Below are positions 23,581 to 35,019 of a stretch of DNA of 64,000 nucleotides, in pieces. The notes below the pieces were generated by a model, which saw only the letters and a list, made by a program, of their open reading frames with translations, searched no databases and had not been told where the DNA came from. This DNA is from Muraenolepis orangiensis (taxonomy: Eukaryota; Chordata; Actinopteri; Gadiformes; Muraenolepididae). The number at the start of each line of letters is the position of its first letter. The stretch's first letter is position 1. Position numbers and translations under genes: made by a program. The stretch spans positions 4,353,351-4,417,350 of the forward strand of contig CM051002.1 in the NCBI GenBank assembly GCA_027704905.1, written 5' to 3'.

Positions 23581-26500
23581 GTCCTCTCCGGGAACCATCA
23601 CCTTATCGTGGTGGAGAGGTTTGGGTGTCCCTGTGAACCTGAGAGCTGTGTTGTCTGGAGCCTAGTGCTCCTGGTAGGGTCTCCCATGGCAGATTGGTCT
23701 CAGGGGAGGCCAGACTAAGAATGGTTCAAAGACTTCAATGGATAAACAAACGAAGATACCCTGCCCGGAGGAAAGCCCGGGGCCCCTTTCTGGAGCCAGG
23801 CCTGGAAAGAGGGCCCGTAAGCGAGCGCCTGGTGGCCGGGTTAGCCACGGAGCCCGGTCGGGCATAGCCCAAAAAAGCAACGTGGCCACTTCTCCTTCCC
23901 GCGGACCCACCACCTACGGGAAGAACCGCTGGGGTCGGGTGCACTGCCAGTCAGGCGGCAGTGAAAGCAGGGGGCATCGACGGACCAAACCCAGCCAACA
24001 GAGACTGGCTTTGGGGACGTGGAATGTCACTTCTCTGGGGGGGAAGGAGCCTGAGCTTGTGCGGGAGGTAGAGCGCTACCAATTAGATCTGGTGGGGCTT
24101 ACCTCAACGCACAGCACTGGCTCTGGAACTAAACTAAAGGCGCCGGGCGGGTGTGGGGATACTCACAAGTCCCCGGCTGAGTGCCGCTTTGTTGGAGTTT
24201 ACCCCGGTGGACGAGAGGGTCACCTCCCTACGCCTTAGGGTCATGGGAGGGAAAACTCTGACTGTTCGGAATATCACGCCTTCTTGCACACCCTGGATGG
24301 AGTCCTGCATGGGGCTCCTGAAAGGGACTCTATAGTCTTCCTGGGAGACTTCAACGCACACGTGGGTAACGATGGGGAAACTTGGAGGGGCGTGTTGGGG
24401 ATGAACGGCCTACCTGATCTGAACCGGAGTGGGGTTTTGTTATTGGATTTCTGTGGATTTTCTATGGATTGGCCATAACAAACACCATGTTCAAACATAA
24501 GGATGCTCATAAGTGTACATGGTACCAGAGTACCTTAGGCCGAAGGTCAATGATCGATTTTGTTATCGTATCATCTGGCCTGAGGCCGCATGTTTTGGAC
24601 ACTCGGGTGAAGAGAGGGGCAGAGCTGTCAACCGATCACCATCTGGTGGTGAGTTGGGTAAGATGGTGGGGGAAGCCTCTGGACAGACCTGGTAAGCCCA
24701 AACGTGTAGTGCGGGTGAACTGGGAACGTCTGGTGGATGCCCCTGTCCGGGAGACCTTCAACTCACACCTCCGGCGGAATTTTTCGGGCATCTCTGTGGA
24801 GGCTGGGGGCATTGAGCCAGAGTAGTCATTGTTCAAAGCTTCTATTGCCAAAGCTGCGGTTGAGAGTTGTGGCCTCAAGGTCATTGGTGCCTCAAGGGGC
24901 GGCAACCCTCGGACTTCGTGGTGGACACAGGTGGTCAGGGAAGCCGTCCGGCTGAAGAAGGAGGTCTTCCGGGCTATGTTAGCCTGTGAGACTCCGGACT
25001 CAGTTGCGAGGTATCGACAGGCCAAGAGGACGGCAGCCTCGGCTGTAGCGGAGGCAAAGCAGCGGGTGTGGGAGGAATTCGGAGAAGCCATGGAGAAGGA
25101 CTTTCAGTCGGCACCAAAGCGTTTCTGGCAAACAATCCGGTGCCTCAGAAGGGGGAAGCGTGGGTCCATCCAAGCTGTGTACAGTAAGGGTGGGACATTG
25201 CTGACCTCAACTGAGGAGGTGATCGGGCGGTGGAAAGAACACTTTGAGGAACTTCTTAACCCAACTACACCCTCAATGGTAGAGACAGAGCTGGAGGATG
25301 AAGGACGGCAAACATCAATCTCCCTGGAGGAAGTCACTGCGGTAGTCAAACATCTCCGCAGTGGCAAAGCCCCAGGGGTTGATGAGATCCGTCCAGAAAT
25401 GCTAAAGGCTCTGGGTGTTGAAGGGCTGTCATGGATGACACGTCTTTTCAACATTGCGTGGAAGTCTGGGACAGTGCCTGAGGAGTGGCAAACGGGGGTG
25501 GTGGTACCCCTGTTCAAAAAGGGTGACAAGGGTGTGTGCCAATTACAGGGGTATCACATTACTCAGCCTCCCTGGGAAAGTCTACTCCAAGGTGCTGGAA
25601 AGGAGGGTTCGGCCGATAGTCGAACCTCAGATTGTAGAGGAACAATGCGGATTCCGCCCTGGTCGTGGAACAACGGACCAGCTTTTCACTCTTGCAAGGA
25701 TCCTGGAGGGGGCTTGGGAGTATGCCCATCCGGTCTACATGTGTTTTGTAGATTTGGAGAAGGCATATGATCGGGTCCCTCGGGAAATACTGTGGGGGGT
25801 GCTGCGGGAGTATGGGGTGTGGGGGTCACTGTTGAGGGCCATCCAATCTCTCTACTCCCAAAGCAAGAGCTGTGTCCGGATTCTCGGTACAAAGTCAGGC
25901 CTGTTCTCAGTGGGTGTTGGCCTCCGCCAGGGCTGCGCTTTGTCACCCATCCTATTAGTGATTTTCATGGACAGGATTTCAAGGCGTAGTCATGGAGGGG
26001 GGGGGTTTCAGTATGGTGGGCTCAGGATTGAATCGCTGCTGTTTGCAGATGATGTGGTCCTGTTTGCGTCATCAGTATGTGACCTTCAGCACTCACTGGA
26101 TCGGTTTGCAGCAGAATGTGAAGCGGCTGGGATGAGGATCAGCACCTCCAAATCTGAGGCCATGGTTCTTAGCAGGAAACCGGTGGATTGTCTACTCCAA
26201 GTAGTGAGGGAGTCCTTATCCCAAGTGAAGGAGTTCAAGTATCTCGGGGTCTTGTTCTCGAATGATGGGAGGATGGAGCGTGAGATTGACAGGAGAATAG
26301 GTGCAGCGGGAGCGGTATTGGGTGCACTTTGGCGCACCGTTGTAACCAAAAGAGAGCTGAGCCAGAAGGCAAAGCTCTCGATCTACCGATCAGTCTTCGT
26401 TCCTACCCTCACCTATGGCCATGAGCAAAGGGTAATGACCAAAAGGACGAGATCGCGAATACAAGCGGCCGAAATGAGTTTCCTCAGGAGGGTGGCTGGT

Positions 26501-26848
26501 ATCTCCCTGAGGGATAGGGTGAGAAGCTCAGTCACTCGCGAGAGGCTCGGAGTAGAGCCGCTGCTCCTTCGCGTAGAAAGGAGCCAGTTGAGGTGGTTCG
26601 GGCATCTAGTAAGGATGCTTCCTGGTCACCTCCCGAGGGAGGTTTTCCAGGCACATCCAACTGGGAAGAGACCACGGGGCAGACCGAGGTACAGGTGGGG
26701 TGATTACATCTCCACACTGGCCTGGGAACGCCTCGGGATCCCCCAGTCAGAGCTAGTCGATGTTGCCAGGGAGAGGGAAGTTTGGAGTCCCCTGCTGAAG
26801 CTGCTACCTCCGCGACCCGATTACGGATAAGCGGGAGAAGATGGATGG
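23581..26848 (+). mobile_element. RTE-clade LINE, probably Rex3-like, full length but decayed
   Basis: The 5' leader (23581-23740) contains CACCTTATCGTGGTGGAGAGG and GGTAGGGTCTCCCATGGCA, which I recognise as the start of the common teleost RTE/Rex3-like family. Endonuclease and reverse transcriptase regions follow. The 3' end is AGCGGGAGAAGATGGATGG with a GATG-repeat tail, typical of RTE elements that lack poly(A). Both junctions lie against TG tracts. The length of about 3.27 kb suits a complete element, but frameshifts and stops make it inactive. Confidence 0.85.
24003..26830 (+). pseudogene. Broken RTE/Rex3-like polyprotein (endonuclease + RT)
   Basis: Endonuclease part: LGTWNVTSL near 24010-24040, GDFNAHVG near 24345-24370 and STDHHLV near 24630-24650. 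Reverse transcriptase part: APGVDEIRPEML near 25370-25400, DLEKAYDRVPR near 25752-25784, GLRQGCALSPIL near 25920-25955 and the FADD box near 26043-26056. The C-terminus has RSQLRWFGHLVRM and LLKLLPPRPD just before the stop at 26830. Lesions seen are a frameshift near 24200-24240, an in-frame stop near 24475, TAG near 24823 and a frameshift near 25540 where NYRGITLLS should follow. The longest intact pieces are 24829-25540 and 25454-26830. Confidence 0.85.
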
Positions 26849-26988
26849 ATGGATGGGTGTGTGTGTGTATGTGTTTGTGTGTGTATGTTTTTATGTGTGT
26901 GTGTGTGTGTATGTGTGTTTGTGTGTCTGTGTGTATGTGTGTGTTTGTGTCTGTCTGTGTGTATGTGTGTGAATGTGTGTATGTGTGT
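26849..26988. repeat. (TG)n repeat, right of RTE element
   Basis: Imperfect TG with TATG, TTTG and TCTG variants, continuing directly from the GATG tail of the LINE. Confidence 0.9.
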
Positions 26989-27011
26989 ATCCTTGAAGAC
27001 AGGAACAAGGT

Positions 27012-27016
<5 letters not shown>

Positions 27017-27090
<74 letters not shown>

Positions 27091-27102
27091 GAGAGAGAGA
27101 AA
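27017..27102. repeat. (GA)n microsatellite
   Basis: About 42 GA units with one TA interruption. Confidence 0.95.
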
Positions 27103-27185
27103 GGGGGGGGTGTTCTTTCTTCGACGCATTGACATCCCTTAATCTTGTTGCCCTGAATCGGGAATCAATTATCTGCCTGCATGTG

Positions 27186-27204
27186 ACACACACACACACA
27201 CACG

Positions 27205-27284
<80 letters not shown>

Positions 27285-27302
27285 CACACAAACACACACA
27301 CA
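27186..27302. repeat. (CA)n microsatellite
   Basis: About 58 CA units with a few CG and AA interruptions. Confidence 0.95.
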
Positions 27303-27422
27303 TAGCCCCCTCCCCCTTCTGGACAAATGGGATCCCTGTGCCCAGCGACCTTGGTGCTGCCACGTCCCACCTCTTTAAATTAAGAAAGCGGTGAATCACA
27401 GGCGGTCGCCGGCAGCGCTTTA

Positions 27423-28089
<667 letters not shown>

Positions 28090-28259
28090 CAGTCTGTGTA
28101 CGCTGGAGAGTCTGTGTTATCAAGAACAATCTGGCAAAGCATGAGTGTGCGTAGGCTTAAATTGGCAGGTTGATTACAATGCGCTGCAGGTGTGGGGAAG
28201 ACGTGAATGAGGATTGATGCTGCCGTCAAGTGGAGGCATGGTGAATAGCCATTGTGACA
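28090..28259 (-). repeat. 3' LTR (terminal direct repeat)
   Basis: Aligns with 30280-30453. Shared blocks include GAACAATCTGGCAAAG, CAGGTTGATTACAATGC, CTGCAGGTGTGGGGAAGACG and GGAGGCATGGTGAATAGCCA. On the minus strand it begins TGTCACAATGG. The similarity is high with small indels. Confidence 0.75.
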
Positions 28260-28275
28260 GAACCCCCCCCCCCTA
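28260..28275 (-). other. Polypurine tract of Ty3 element
   Basis: The minus strand reads TAGGGGGGGGGGGTTC immediately before the TGTCACA start of the 3' LTR. This is the expected position for the plus-strand primer. Confidence 0.65.
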
Positions 28276-28369
28276 AGGGACGGCCCCTGACGTTCCCCAA
28301 AACAACGACAAAAAAAAATTCTCCTACTGAGCCGGGTGGGTGGTGAGGGCCTGGAGGAGGGTTAATACT

Positions 28370-29335
28370 CGTCAGAGACGTCCATCTCCACCTCCTCCTC
28401 TTCCCCCTCCGCTTCCTGAGGGCTCTCGCCCTCCCCCGAGGAAGGTCCTTCCCCGTCCTCCTCTGAGGAGTCTGACACCCCGAGGTAAGGAATCTCCGTG
28501 GTGGCACCGGCTGACGAAGTGGTTGACCTGGATGACTGGTCGGGGTGGCGTTAATGGAACTGCCTGATGAGGTCCTTGTCCAAAATATGCCAGGCCGGAA
28601 CCCACAATCTCTCCTCTGGGCCGTACCCCCTCCAATCGACCAGGTACTGGAGACCCCTCCCATGACGCCGGGAACGCAGGAGACGGCGGACAGAGTAAGC
28701 CGGGCCGCCATCAATGATTCTGGGTGGCGGTGGAGGTGGAGCAGCCGGGACCAGTGGACTCACCCTAGTTGGCTTGACCGTGGACACATGGAAAGTCGGG
28801 TGAATCCGCATGGACCGGGGCAGCTTAAGCCTAACCGCCACCGTGTTGATGACCTTCAGGACCTCGAAAGGCCCAATAAACCTAGGCGCCAACTTGTTGG
28901 ACTCCACCCACAATGGTATGTCCCGAGTGGACAGCCATCCGTTCTGTCCCACCCGATAGGAGGGGCCCTCGGAACGACGGCGGTTGGCAGTTGAGGCTGG
29001 CCGAATGGAGAAGCGCAGCTCTGGCTTGGGTCCAGGTCCGACGGCAGCGACGGATGAGATGGGCAGGAGACCTCCTTCTCCAGGTCCGGGAACAGAGGAG
29101 GCTGGAACCCATAGGCACACTGGAAAGGGGAAAGTCCAGTGGCTGACCTGACCAGCGTCTTGTGGGCATACTCCACCCACAGGAGATGTCTTGACCAGGA
29201 GGAGGGGTGCTTGGCCACGGTGCACCGCAGCGCTGTCTCCTTCTCCTGGTTCTTCCGCTCCGTCTGCTCATTGGATCGGGGGTTGATTCCGGACGACAGG
29301 CTGACGGTGGCCCCGATCAGCGAGCAGAACTCCCT
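28370..29335 (-). pseudogene. Integrase C-terminus with chromodomain, broken
   Basis: Reading on the minus strand from 29335: REFCSLIGATVSL, then NEQTERKNQE, which holds the third acidic residue of the integrase DDE triad, then LLWVEYAHKTL and TGLSPFQCAYGFQPPLFP. After a frameshift the frame 29225-28551 gives SYRVGQNGWLSTRDIPL, KLAPRFIGPFEVLK, HPTFHVSTVKP and a chromodomain ending YLVDWRGYGPEERLWVPAWH. A further shift leads to an acidic Ser/Glu-rich end near 28370. A stop lies where the integrase core would join (29336), probably replacing Trp. Confidence 0.8.
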
Positions 29336-29965
29336 CTAAAACACTGACATGAACTGGGGCCCCCGGTTGGAGACCACGTCGGTGGCGAGACCATGTACCC
29401 GGAAGACATGATACAGGACCAGCTCTGCTGTCTCCTTGGCCGAGGGGAGCTTGGGCAAGGGTATGAAGTGAGCCATCTTGCTGAACCGATCCACCACTGT
29501 CAGGATGGCGGTGTGTCCATTGGACAGTGTTAGACCGGTTACAAAGTCCAGGGATCGCTCCCACTCAGCTGTTCCCCACATCCACGCTCTACCGGTCAGG
29601 TGGTTGACGGTAAATGCCACCCTCGCAGCCTCGGAGGCGAAGGTGTGCAACTGCAGGTCGAACAGGAAGGAACAGTTGGTGATGAAGGGGTTACAGCCCT
29701 CCGCATCTCCAGCATAGCGCTCCGGAGTCCCTATCCGGGGATCCAGCGCTGAAGCGGGCGGTGCAGAAGCAGAAACATCGGCTGAAGCACCCGGCGGAAT
29801 CAGGGTCTCCTCACGCTGCTGGATCCACGTGACGAGCAACCCTACCGTCCGCTCTAGTGCCACGATTGACTGAGCCAACACCGACAGGTGTCCGCTGTGA
29901 TGAGAGAGGGCGTCCTCAGCCCTCTCGAGGCGGTCCTCCGGTGTGGGGGTGTGCGCTGGGTCCAT
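29336..29965 (-). CDS. In-frame gag-integrase fusion from Ty3 element
   Basis: A 209-codon open frame starting at ATG 29965. Residues 1-125 or so look like a sushi-type gag N-terminus: MDPAHTPTPEDRLERAEDAL, a coiled-coil-like stretch, a Pro/Ala/Ser linker, then CNPFITNCSFLFDLQ and TGRAWMWGTAEWE. From about residue 135 the frame is an integrase core: LDFVTGLTLSNGHTAILTVV, with the first DDE Asp in VVDRFSKMAHFIPLPK and the second in DVVSNRGPQF. The two parts are separated by several kilobases in a complete element, so an internal deletion joined them without loss of frame. It ends at a TAG after FMSVF. A fused protein is possible only if the LTR is transcribed. More likely it is an inert deletion product. 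Confidence 0.75.
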   Translation of the reverse strand: MDPAHTPTPEDRLERAEDALSHHSGHLSVLAQSIVALERTVGLLVTWIQQREETLIPPGASADVSASAPPASALDPRIGTPERYAGDAEGCNPFITNCSFLFDLQLHTFASEAARVAFTVNHLTGRAWMWGTAEWERSLDFVTGLTLSNGHTAILTVVDRFSKMAHFIPLPKLPSAKETAELVLYHVFRVHGLATDVVSNRGPQFMSVF

Positions 29966-30019
29966 CGTGGCCAGATTGTTCTGTCACGGGTTAGGTTTGG
30001 ACCCAAATGCTGCACAGGG

Positions 30020-30279
30020 ACAGGCAGAGACGTAGTCGGGGACAGGCAGGTGATCAGAACCGGGGCTGGGTAGACGAACCAGGCAGGGACAGGCGGAGGC
30101 GTAGTCAGGGACGAGCGGTAGATCGGGAACCAGGCAGGGACAGGCAGAAGCGTAGTCAGGGACGGGCGGTAGATCGGGAACCAGGCAGGGACAGGCAGAA
30201 GCGTAGTCAGGGACGGACGGTAGATCGGGAACCAGACAGGGCGGGCAGGTCCAGGGCAGGCAGGGTCGGCAACGGGAAT
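30020..30279 (-). repeat. 51-bp tandem repeat in Ty3 5' region
   Basis: Three units of exactly 51 bp (30080-30130, 30131-30181, 30182-30232) with GTAGTCAGGGACG and GGTAGATCGGGAAC, and partial units on both sides. They lie between the 5' LTR similarity and gag and may belong to the original LTR or leader. The 3' LTR lacks them. Confidence 0.8.
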
Positions 30280-30453
30280 CAGTCCGGGTACACTGGAGAA
30301 TCTCTGTCATCAGGAACAATCTGGCAAAGTATGAGTGTGCGGGTGTAGACTTAAATAGGCAGGTTGATTACAATGCACTGCAGGTGTGGGGAAGACGTGA
30401 ATGAGGGTTGATGCTGCCCTCAAGTGGAGGCATGGTGAATAGCCATTGTGACA
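30280..30453 (-). repeat. 5' LTR (terminal direct repeat)
   Basis: Counterpart of 28090-28259. On the minus strand it begins TGTCACAATGGCTATTCACC at 30453. Confidence 0.75.
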
Positions 30454-30494
30454 CACCCGGATCTCCTCATCAAGGGGGGGGTTGTGTAGCCTGG

Positions 30495-30735
30495 GTGTGT
30501 GTTTGTGTCTGCACACGTGTGTGTCTGTGTGTGTGTGTGTCTTGTGTGTGTGTTTTGTATGTGATATATGCACTATTGCGAATGTACATATGCATGTCTG
30601 AATGGGAAAACTAGTTGAGGGTGTGTGTGTGTGTGTGTGCGTGTGTGTGTGCATGTGTGTGTGTGTGCGTGTGTGTGCATGTGTGCGTGCGTGTGTGTGT
30701 GCGTGTGTGTGTGTGTGTGTGTGCGTGTGTAGACA
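30495..30735. repeat. Degenerate (TG)n repeat
   Basis: TG tracts (about 30495-30555 and 30620-30732) with CG and CATG variants, separated by about 65 bp of unique DNA. Confidence 0.85.
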
Positions 30736-30867
30736 ATTATCTTTCTTCCCAGTTGTTTCCATAGCAGCTGAACATCCAGCCCCCACTCCCCAAACCTTAC
30801 TTCTGGACTCTGGCATGCAGTCCTAGCCCCTATTAGCCCTTTCAAAATGCTTCTCCTCTTTGTGCAC

Positions 30868-30990
30868 TCCTCCTCCCCCACCCCACCCCCCACCCTCCTC
30901 CTCCCCCACCCCACCCCCCACCCTCCGACTCCCCCACCCCACCCCCCACCCTCCTCCTCCCCCACCCCACCCCCCACCCTCCGACTCCCC
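30868..30990. repeat. 28-bp C-rich minisatellite
   Basis: Four units of exactly 28 bp and a partial fifth. Units alternate between TCCTCCTCCCCCACCCC and TCCGACTCCCCCACCCC starts, giving a 56-bp higher-order period. The minus strand is G-rich with runs of 4-6 G. Confidence 0.9.
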
Positions 30991-31079
30991 AAGGGTCATT
31001 CCAATTAATGTTTACATTCATCTCTCCCCCCATCTCTTATCTTACCCTGTTTTTTCTGTTCTTGCTTTGCACTACTTCT

Positions 31080-31215
<136 letters not shown>

Positions 31216-31244
31216 CTATCATTGTTTGTTTCCCCCCCCCAATC

Positions 31245-31301
31245 GTTCCATTGCTCCCTCGAGCAATGGAACGGGCTCGGGCTGATTGACAGCCCGAGCC
31301 C
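31245..31301. repeat. Two abutting perfect hairpins
   Basis: First hairpin: 11-bp stem GTTCCATTGCT (31245-31255) pairing with 31262-31272, 6-nt loop. Second: 11-bp stem GGGCTCGGGCT (31273-31283) pairing with 31291-31301, 7-nt loop. There is no spacer between them. Confidence 0.85.
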
Positions 31302-31476
31302 CGACAGCAGTAGAGTTAATAGAGGAGAGAGTTGATGGGTGAGGGTGGTGTCCGTTGGGGGTGTGGGATGGAGGATGGGATAGATAATGACTCAGGAATA
31401 ACAATCCCATTGCAGCGTGTGATTCTTCGCAGGGGGGATGGAGAGAGGAGGGGAAACGAATGGACTGATGGAGACC

Positions 31477-31735
<259 letters not shown>

Positions 31736-31765
31736 AGACATAGAGACATAGATACAGAGAAACCC

Positions 31766-32545
31766 ATACACACTATCCTACCCACTAAACACTATCCAAA
31801 CACTACACACTAACCTACCCCTACACACTACCCTACACACTATCCTACACCAGACACTACCCGACACATTATCCTGCACCATAGATACTACCCTACACAC
31901 TATCCTACCCCTACACACTACCCTACCCCCTACACACTATCCTACTTACTATCTTACACACTACCCTACCACCTACACTCTACCGTACACACTACCCTAC
32001 CCCCTACACACTATCCTTCTTACTATCTTACACACTACCCTACCACCTACACTCTACCGTACACACTACCCTACACCCTACACACTATCCTACACACTAC
32101 CCATTATCCTACCCCTACACACTAACCACTACTCTCTCTATACTATCCTACCTCCTCCACACTATTCTAAACCCTTACACACTACCCAACCCCCTACACA
32201 CTATCCTTTCCCCTACTGACTACCCTACACACTACCCTACACACTACCCATTATCCTTCCCCTACACACTATCCACTACTCTCTCTACACTATCCTACCT
32301 CCTTCTCACTATCCTACCTCCTACACACTATCCTAAACCCCTACACACTACCCTACCTCCTACACACTATCCTACCCCTACAGACTTCCCTACACACTAT
32401 CCTACACACTACACACTACCCCTCACACACACACTACCTTTCCCCTACACACTAACCTACACACTAACTTGCCCACTACACACTATCCTACACACTATCG
32501 TCCCCCCTACACACTATCCCACCTTCTCTACACTACCCTACCTCC
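31766..32545. repeat. CCTACACACTATCC minisatellite
   Basis: About 780 bp of irregular units built from ACACTA, CCCTAC and TATCCTAC, with many length variants. No coding content. Confidence 0.85.
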
Positions 32546-32596
32546 AAATAAATCACTTTGTGACCCGTCAGTGTGAGGATGAGGATCTATCTCACC

Positions 32597-33066
32597 CCAT
32601 CCCCCCTGTCCCCCGTCCCCCCTGTCTCCCGTCCCCCCTGTCCCCCGTCCCCCCTGTCCCCCGTCCCCCCTGTCCCCCGTCCCCCCTGTCCCCCGTCCCC
32701 CCTGTCTCCCGTCCCCCCAGTCCCCCGCCCCCTGTCCCCCGTCCCCCCTGTCTCCCGTCCCCCCTGTCTCCCGTCCCCCCAGTCCCAGTCCCCCGCCCCC
32801 CTGTCCCCCGCCCCCCTGTCCCCCGTCCCCCCTGTCTCCCGTCCCCCCTGTCCCCCGCCCCCCTGTCCCCCGTCCCCCCTGTCTCCCGTCCCCCCAGTCC
32901 CCCGCCCCCCTGTCCCCCGTCCCCCCTGTCCCCGTCCCCCCGTCCCCGCCCCCTGTCTCCCGTCCCCCCAGTCCCCCGCCCCCCTGTCCCCCGCCCCCCT
33001 GTCCCCCGTCCCCCCTGTCCCCCGTCCCCCCAGTCCCCCGCCCCCCTGTCCCCCGTCCCCCCTGTT
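32597..33066. repeat. C-rich minisatellite (CCCCCTGTCCCCCGT)n
   Basis: About 30 units of 14-16 bp made of GTCCCCC, CTGTCCCCC and CTGTCTCCC blocks. The minus strand is G-rich with regularly spaced runs of 4-6 G. Pro/Arg-rich and Gly-rich open frames here are artefacts. Confidence 0.9.
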
Positions 33067-33241
33067 CACGTTATGTAAGGGCCTGCAGATAAGAGGGTAG
33101 GGCCAGAGAAACAAGACGAGGACCCTTTGCCCACATCCTTGTCTGCCTCTCCCCCTCCCACTCAAGCTTCAGTTCCGCCCTGCAGTCACCAGCACCACAC
33201 TTACAAATCACATGTTCGACCTGTGCCGACGGATTCACACA

Positions 33242-33275
<34 letters not shown>

Positions 33276-33276
33276 G
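33242..33276. repeat. (CAT)n microsatellite
   Basis: About 11 CAT units. Reads as poly-Met or poly-Asp on the minus strand. Confidence 0.9.
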
Positions 33277-33531
33277 GAGGATGTGTGGAGGATGGACTGT
33301 GGCTCGAGAATTTCATTATTTTGACAACGCAGCGGGGAGCTTTGAGAAGCGGAACCTGGGGTCAATGCATCCCTGATAATATAAGGTGCATTGCGTTCTG
33401 CTTTTGGAATTAAATCCCAGCACACAGCTTGTTTTGCTGGTGCAGAGAAAATTGTGTTTTTTTGTACAACTACTTTGTACTCGAGTCTTGTGTGGTTATG
33501 TTCACTTCAAACTAAATATAGAATATGCAGG

Positions 33532-33760
33532 GTGGCAGTATAGCTCAGGAGGTAGAGCGGTCGTCTGACCACCAGAAGGTTGCAGGTTCCATCCCCCGGC
33601 TTCTCCTCCTCGCGAAAACTGTGAAGGTGTCCCTGAGCAAGACACCCTAAACCCTAACTGCTCCTGATCAGATCTGTGTATGAATGGGTGAATGTGAGGC
33701 ATGACTTTTAAAGCGCTTTGGCTAAAAGCGTTTTATCAATGTACACGTACTATCCATTTA
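33532..33760 (+). mobile_element. tRNA-derived SINE (family S2)
   Basis: The tRNA-like head has TAGCTCAGGAGGTAGAGCGG (A-box region) and GGTTCCATCC (B-box). The body is CCTGAGCAAGACACCCTAAA and ATGAATGGGTGAATGTGA, and the 3' end is AAGCGCTTTGGCTAAAAGC. The B-box and body match 36225-36488. Confidence 0.75.
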
Positions 33761-34063
33761 CCATATAAGTGTGATAAAAACATGTGACGTCGACACATGT
33801 ACTGTAACATACAGAAAATAAAATGACCTTGGTGCTGTTTATATACTGGCTACTATACCTACTATACCTACCTACTATACCTGGCCTTGGTAATAAACTG
33901 ATGATTCTTCCTTTGGTTGGGTCTTAACTGGTTGAATGCATGCACCATGTGTTAAGACCCTGCATTAAACTCTGTAACCGTTTATTGGTAGTATTCCTAG
34001 TTGGTCCTGTGTGTAACTAGAACAGTGCGGTTGGTTGAGTTAATGACGTCCTTAATGGCATCT

Positions 34064-34119
34064 GAGCTCCTGCATCTTTTACATGGCTCTGCACAGCCAT
34101 GTAAAAGATGCAGGAGCTC
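34064..34119. repeat. Perfect 25-bp hairpin
   Basis: Stem arms 34064-34088 (GAGCTCCTGCATCTTTTACA...) and 34095-34119 pair with no mismatch around a 6-nt loop (CTGCAC). Confidence 0.9.
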
Positions 34120-35015
34120 TGAGCACTTTTGGGTTTTTCACAGTCGTGAACCATTATATGTCGCAGCTTGGGGCAGTACACGGGAAAATGGGTATTAAGA
34201 TGGGCTGAGTCCATCTTTTTCTGGTCTCCCCAAAGCTTTAGGTGAGACGTAATACATGTTGGACTTTTACATTGGCTAATGAGCCCTTGATATTTTGTAA
34301 CTCCCATTTGCAATTGGGAAACTGCAAAGGGCATTCGTTCAAAGGTCTCCCTCAATGATTTAGTTTACATTATGTGTACCGAGTGTGGCTGCAAAAGAAC
34401 AATGGAAGAACGTAGCGACAGACAGCTATCGGCACATCACGTTGGCAAAGGACAATTGACACTGTTAAGCACTCCTCGGGGGGGGGGGGGAGCCGTGCTG
34501 AAAGTGAATCCTCGACAATTGATGAATCAGAACTATGGCACTTATTCATATTTCATCTGTTAATGATAATAAAAAAACTGCCGATCCGATCGACTCCACG
34601 GTCCACCACCACCCTTTCTGACCACCAGCTGTGATTCTGATGGACTCGGTGATCGTCCGTTCCTTCTGTTTATGGGTACGACGATGGCTATAACTTCACT
34701 CTAATGATAGCAATCGCAATGGTCAGAAGTCATTCGTCTCAGATTGTGTTTCGATTGTCGCACGACCATCTGCAGAAAGTGAGCTGAGCTCTCGTGTTCT
34801 ACAGGTTTTATTTGGGCCTTGGTTAGCAGGAAGCCCGGTGGAGACGTAGGCCAGAGTCTTCCTCACGTCAGTTCTTCTGTATTGAATGGAGGCCTACATT
34901 CTGCGTTTATGGGCTGCAATTGAATCCATCCATTTATTTTACTCTATAAAGTGTTATTCTGATTATCTCATTGATTGCTTGGTCTGTTTATAGTATATAG
35001 CATGGCTTATCATAC
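34120..35015. other. No gene seen
   Basis: Holds a G-run near 34479-34490 and otherwise unique-looking DNA. Confidence 0.35.
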
Positions 35016-35019
35016 GTAG

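Larger units (their letters stand above)
28090..30453 (-). mobile_element. Deleted Ty3/gypsy (sushi-like) LTR retrotransposon
   Basis: Two direct repeats (28090-28259 and 30280-30453) bracket a minus-strand coding region with a gag N-terminus, an integrase core and an integrase C-terminus with chromodomain. A G-run next to TGTCACA marks the polypurine tract and the start of the 3' LTR. Protease, reverse transcriptase and RNase H are absent: the gag frame runs directly into integrase. At about 2.36 kb it is roughly half a normal element, so it could move only with enzymes supplied by another copy. Lineage is inferred from the gag start and the integrase-chromodomain order. Confidence 0.8.

Noticed and set aside
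32560..33165. Pro/Arg-rich and Gly-rich frames of 172-192 codons
   Set aside because: Translation of a C-rich minisatellite.
33532..33605. Functional tRNA gene
   Set aside because: A and B boxes are present but the cloverleaf is degraded and a SINE body follows. The same holds for the other SINE heads.
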